DNA of 64,000 nt from Tyto alba (taxonomy: Eukaryota; Chordata; Aves; Strigiformes; Tytonidae), in the NCBI RefSeq assembly GCF_018691265.1, contig NW_024881313.1:4332501-4396500 (forward strand), read 5' to 3'. The notes beneath the pieces were generated by a model. The model was not told the DNA's origin. It saw only the letters and a list, made by a program, of their open reading frames with translations, and searched no databases. A program made the translations under genes and the position numbers. Shown one piece after another: positions 62,601 through 64,000 of this stretch; the stretch's first letter is position 1; every line of letters starts with the position of its first letter.

Positions 62601-64000
62601 CCATATCATCCAGTGGAAGACTGTCTACGGCCATCTATTTGGCGCTCAAACACTTCTCGCAGTACTGGTTAGTCCTTGGGGAATTCACTAAACATCTATG
62701 AGAAATGAAGTGCCCTGCTGTAATACTGGCTTCAGATCAGTGGAAGTTGTAAAGATCAGCATAAGGTAGTAACAGTTCTAGGAGGAACTTTATATAAGAA
62801 TAATCACCCAGACTTCCAAGAAATCTCCCAAATCAAATCTTCCAGTTTTGTCTCTGGCATCAGTTCTCCTGAAGCTACTGAGTGCTGCAGACAAAGGCAG
62901 GCAAAGTCTGTGGAGCTGAAATTGGGACGGGGGATCCCACGGCAGTCATGACAGAGAGTGGTATCTGAAGAGACAAATGCTACTGATCTTGAACAGTGTG
63001 TCTTCAGATGGGTCTGTGTGCTTATTTCATTTGTAGCCAAAAGTTTTCTGCTGCCTTTCAACAACTAGTCCACAGTATCTGAACTATAAACCCAGTTTTC
63101 AAGTGATAGGTGCTGAAGACTTGGCTATATAATTACATTAACATTAACGTTTAGGTATCAAGCCTAAAACTATACATACAGAAAGAGGGCATGCTGACCT
63201 CTTACATGAGAGCACCAGGTCACAGAAAGTAGCATTTTCATGATTATGTCTGTGATACAGCTTTGAGGAGAACAAAACTGCTAGTCCCTGAGGAGCAATT
63301 CAGCCAAAGCGGCTCAGAGTTGTAAGAACTGGCCACCATTAGCCTTGTAGCTTTTGCTGCCTCGCTGCCTATTTGTATTCTCTTTTTTCCCCTCCTGATT
63401 TCCTGTGAAAATGAAATTAATGCAACTCACACTGTGCCTCTGTGGGTTTTTTTTCTGTGAATAACTTCAGAGCATTTTTAGTTCTCAGTACATTGAAACA
63501 ATAGGGACAGAGCTGATGACTTAGGTTTAATTTGGTGAGATGCTCTGTGATTTTAGAAGCGTTATGTAGGTTAAGAGGTGGTGACAGGATATTGAAGACT
63601 CATTGCTGTGAAGAGGAGCGTAAGATCTCACCAGATAGGAGAGAAGAGTGAAAGGAGAAAAGAGTGGGATCTACAAGGAGGCCATGGTCGCTCTTTACCC
63701 TTGTTCATGCATTTTAACTTTAAGACAAAGAATATATGTATTTTTCAAACACTGCTAGGTGAGCTGCAGAGGAAGGGAGGTGTTTTGCATTAAATCCTTT
63801 CTGTTGTGCCTCTTTTGTTGACGATTGTTTCAATTGCTATTACTAAAGAGAAAATTACTGATAGTAGTCAAGTTAGAATGAATGTACACTTTCAGTTCTT
63901 CTGTTTATCTCATGTGCCTATGAAATAGGAATTATTTTCTATGGAAATTAGAGGATCGGTATAATAAATACTCCCAATAGCATGTAAAATACCTAAATAT
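53641..64000 (+). other. JAZF1: JAZF1 intron 2, second block
   Basis: AT-rich intron running to the window edge. I looked for exon 3 (encoding FMTDAARREQ and the Ser/Pro-rich segment) and did not find it. Apart from an (ATTT)5 repeat and T runs near 56949 and 57025, nothing is recognisable. Confidence 0.7.
59066..59086. repeat. (ATTT)5 microsatellite
   Basis: Five consecutive ATTT units plus a final A. On RNA the repeat gives overlapping AUUUA pentamers, but it is intronic here. Confidence 0.85.

Overview
The window is vertebrate nuclear DNA and is almost entirely intronic. The one coding segment I can support is a 73-nt exon at 48732-48804 on the + strand. It has textbook splice sites and encodes the residues that follow the first zinc finger of JAZF1 (TIP27), a C2H2 zinc-finger cofactor of NR2C2/TR4. 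It is coding exon 2. Exon 1 (first zinc finger) and exon 3 (starting FMTDAARREQ in the human protein) were not found, so 1-48731 is read as the 3' part of intron 1 and 48805-64000 as the 5' part of intron 2. The gene is known to have very long introns.

The organism is most likely a bird, or failing that another sauropsid. I see none of the Alu, B1/B2 or L1 material expected in 60 kb of a mammalian intron. There is one solo-LTR-like element, one possible degraded CR1 fragment, many T- and G-rich runs on the coding strand, and one sharp CpG island. This is inference; only the gene identity is firm.

Layout: 1-25 kb is AT-rich intron with microsatellites, a 23-base C run and a T-run/G-run junction. 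25.07-27.10 kb holds two copies of a ~187-bp sequence in opposite orientation, about 91% identical, around a 1.66-kb spacer. 27.9-33.2 kb holds a compound TG/TA/CA/GATA microsatellite and A-rich tracts. 34.49-34.92 kb is a solo LTR with CCAAT, TATA and AATAAA signals on the + strand. 35.38-36.80 kb is a CpG island ending in a strong splice donor. 40.0-40.14 kb is a cluster of homeodomain-type TAATTA sites. 45.4-45.9 kb has homopolymers and a purine-rich tract. 48.7 kb is the exon. 53.49-53.64 kb is a near-perfect 78-bp tandem duplication.

The most interesting reading concerns an internal promoter. The CpG island donor at 36798/36799 is preceded by an ATG whose frame matches the phase required by exon 2, so an internal transcript could encode a JAZF1 lacking its first zinc finger. 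The inverted pair would be co-transcribed in intron 1 and could fold into a long RNA duplex. Both are untested predictions. No bacterial-type operons, RNA genes, CRISPR arrays or intact transposon genes were found, and nearly all open frames are chance ORFs in intron or CpG-island DNA.
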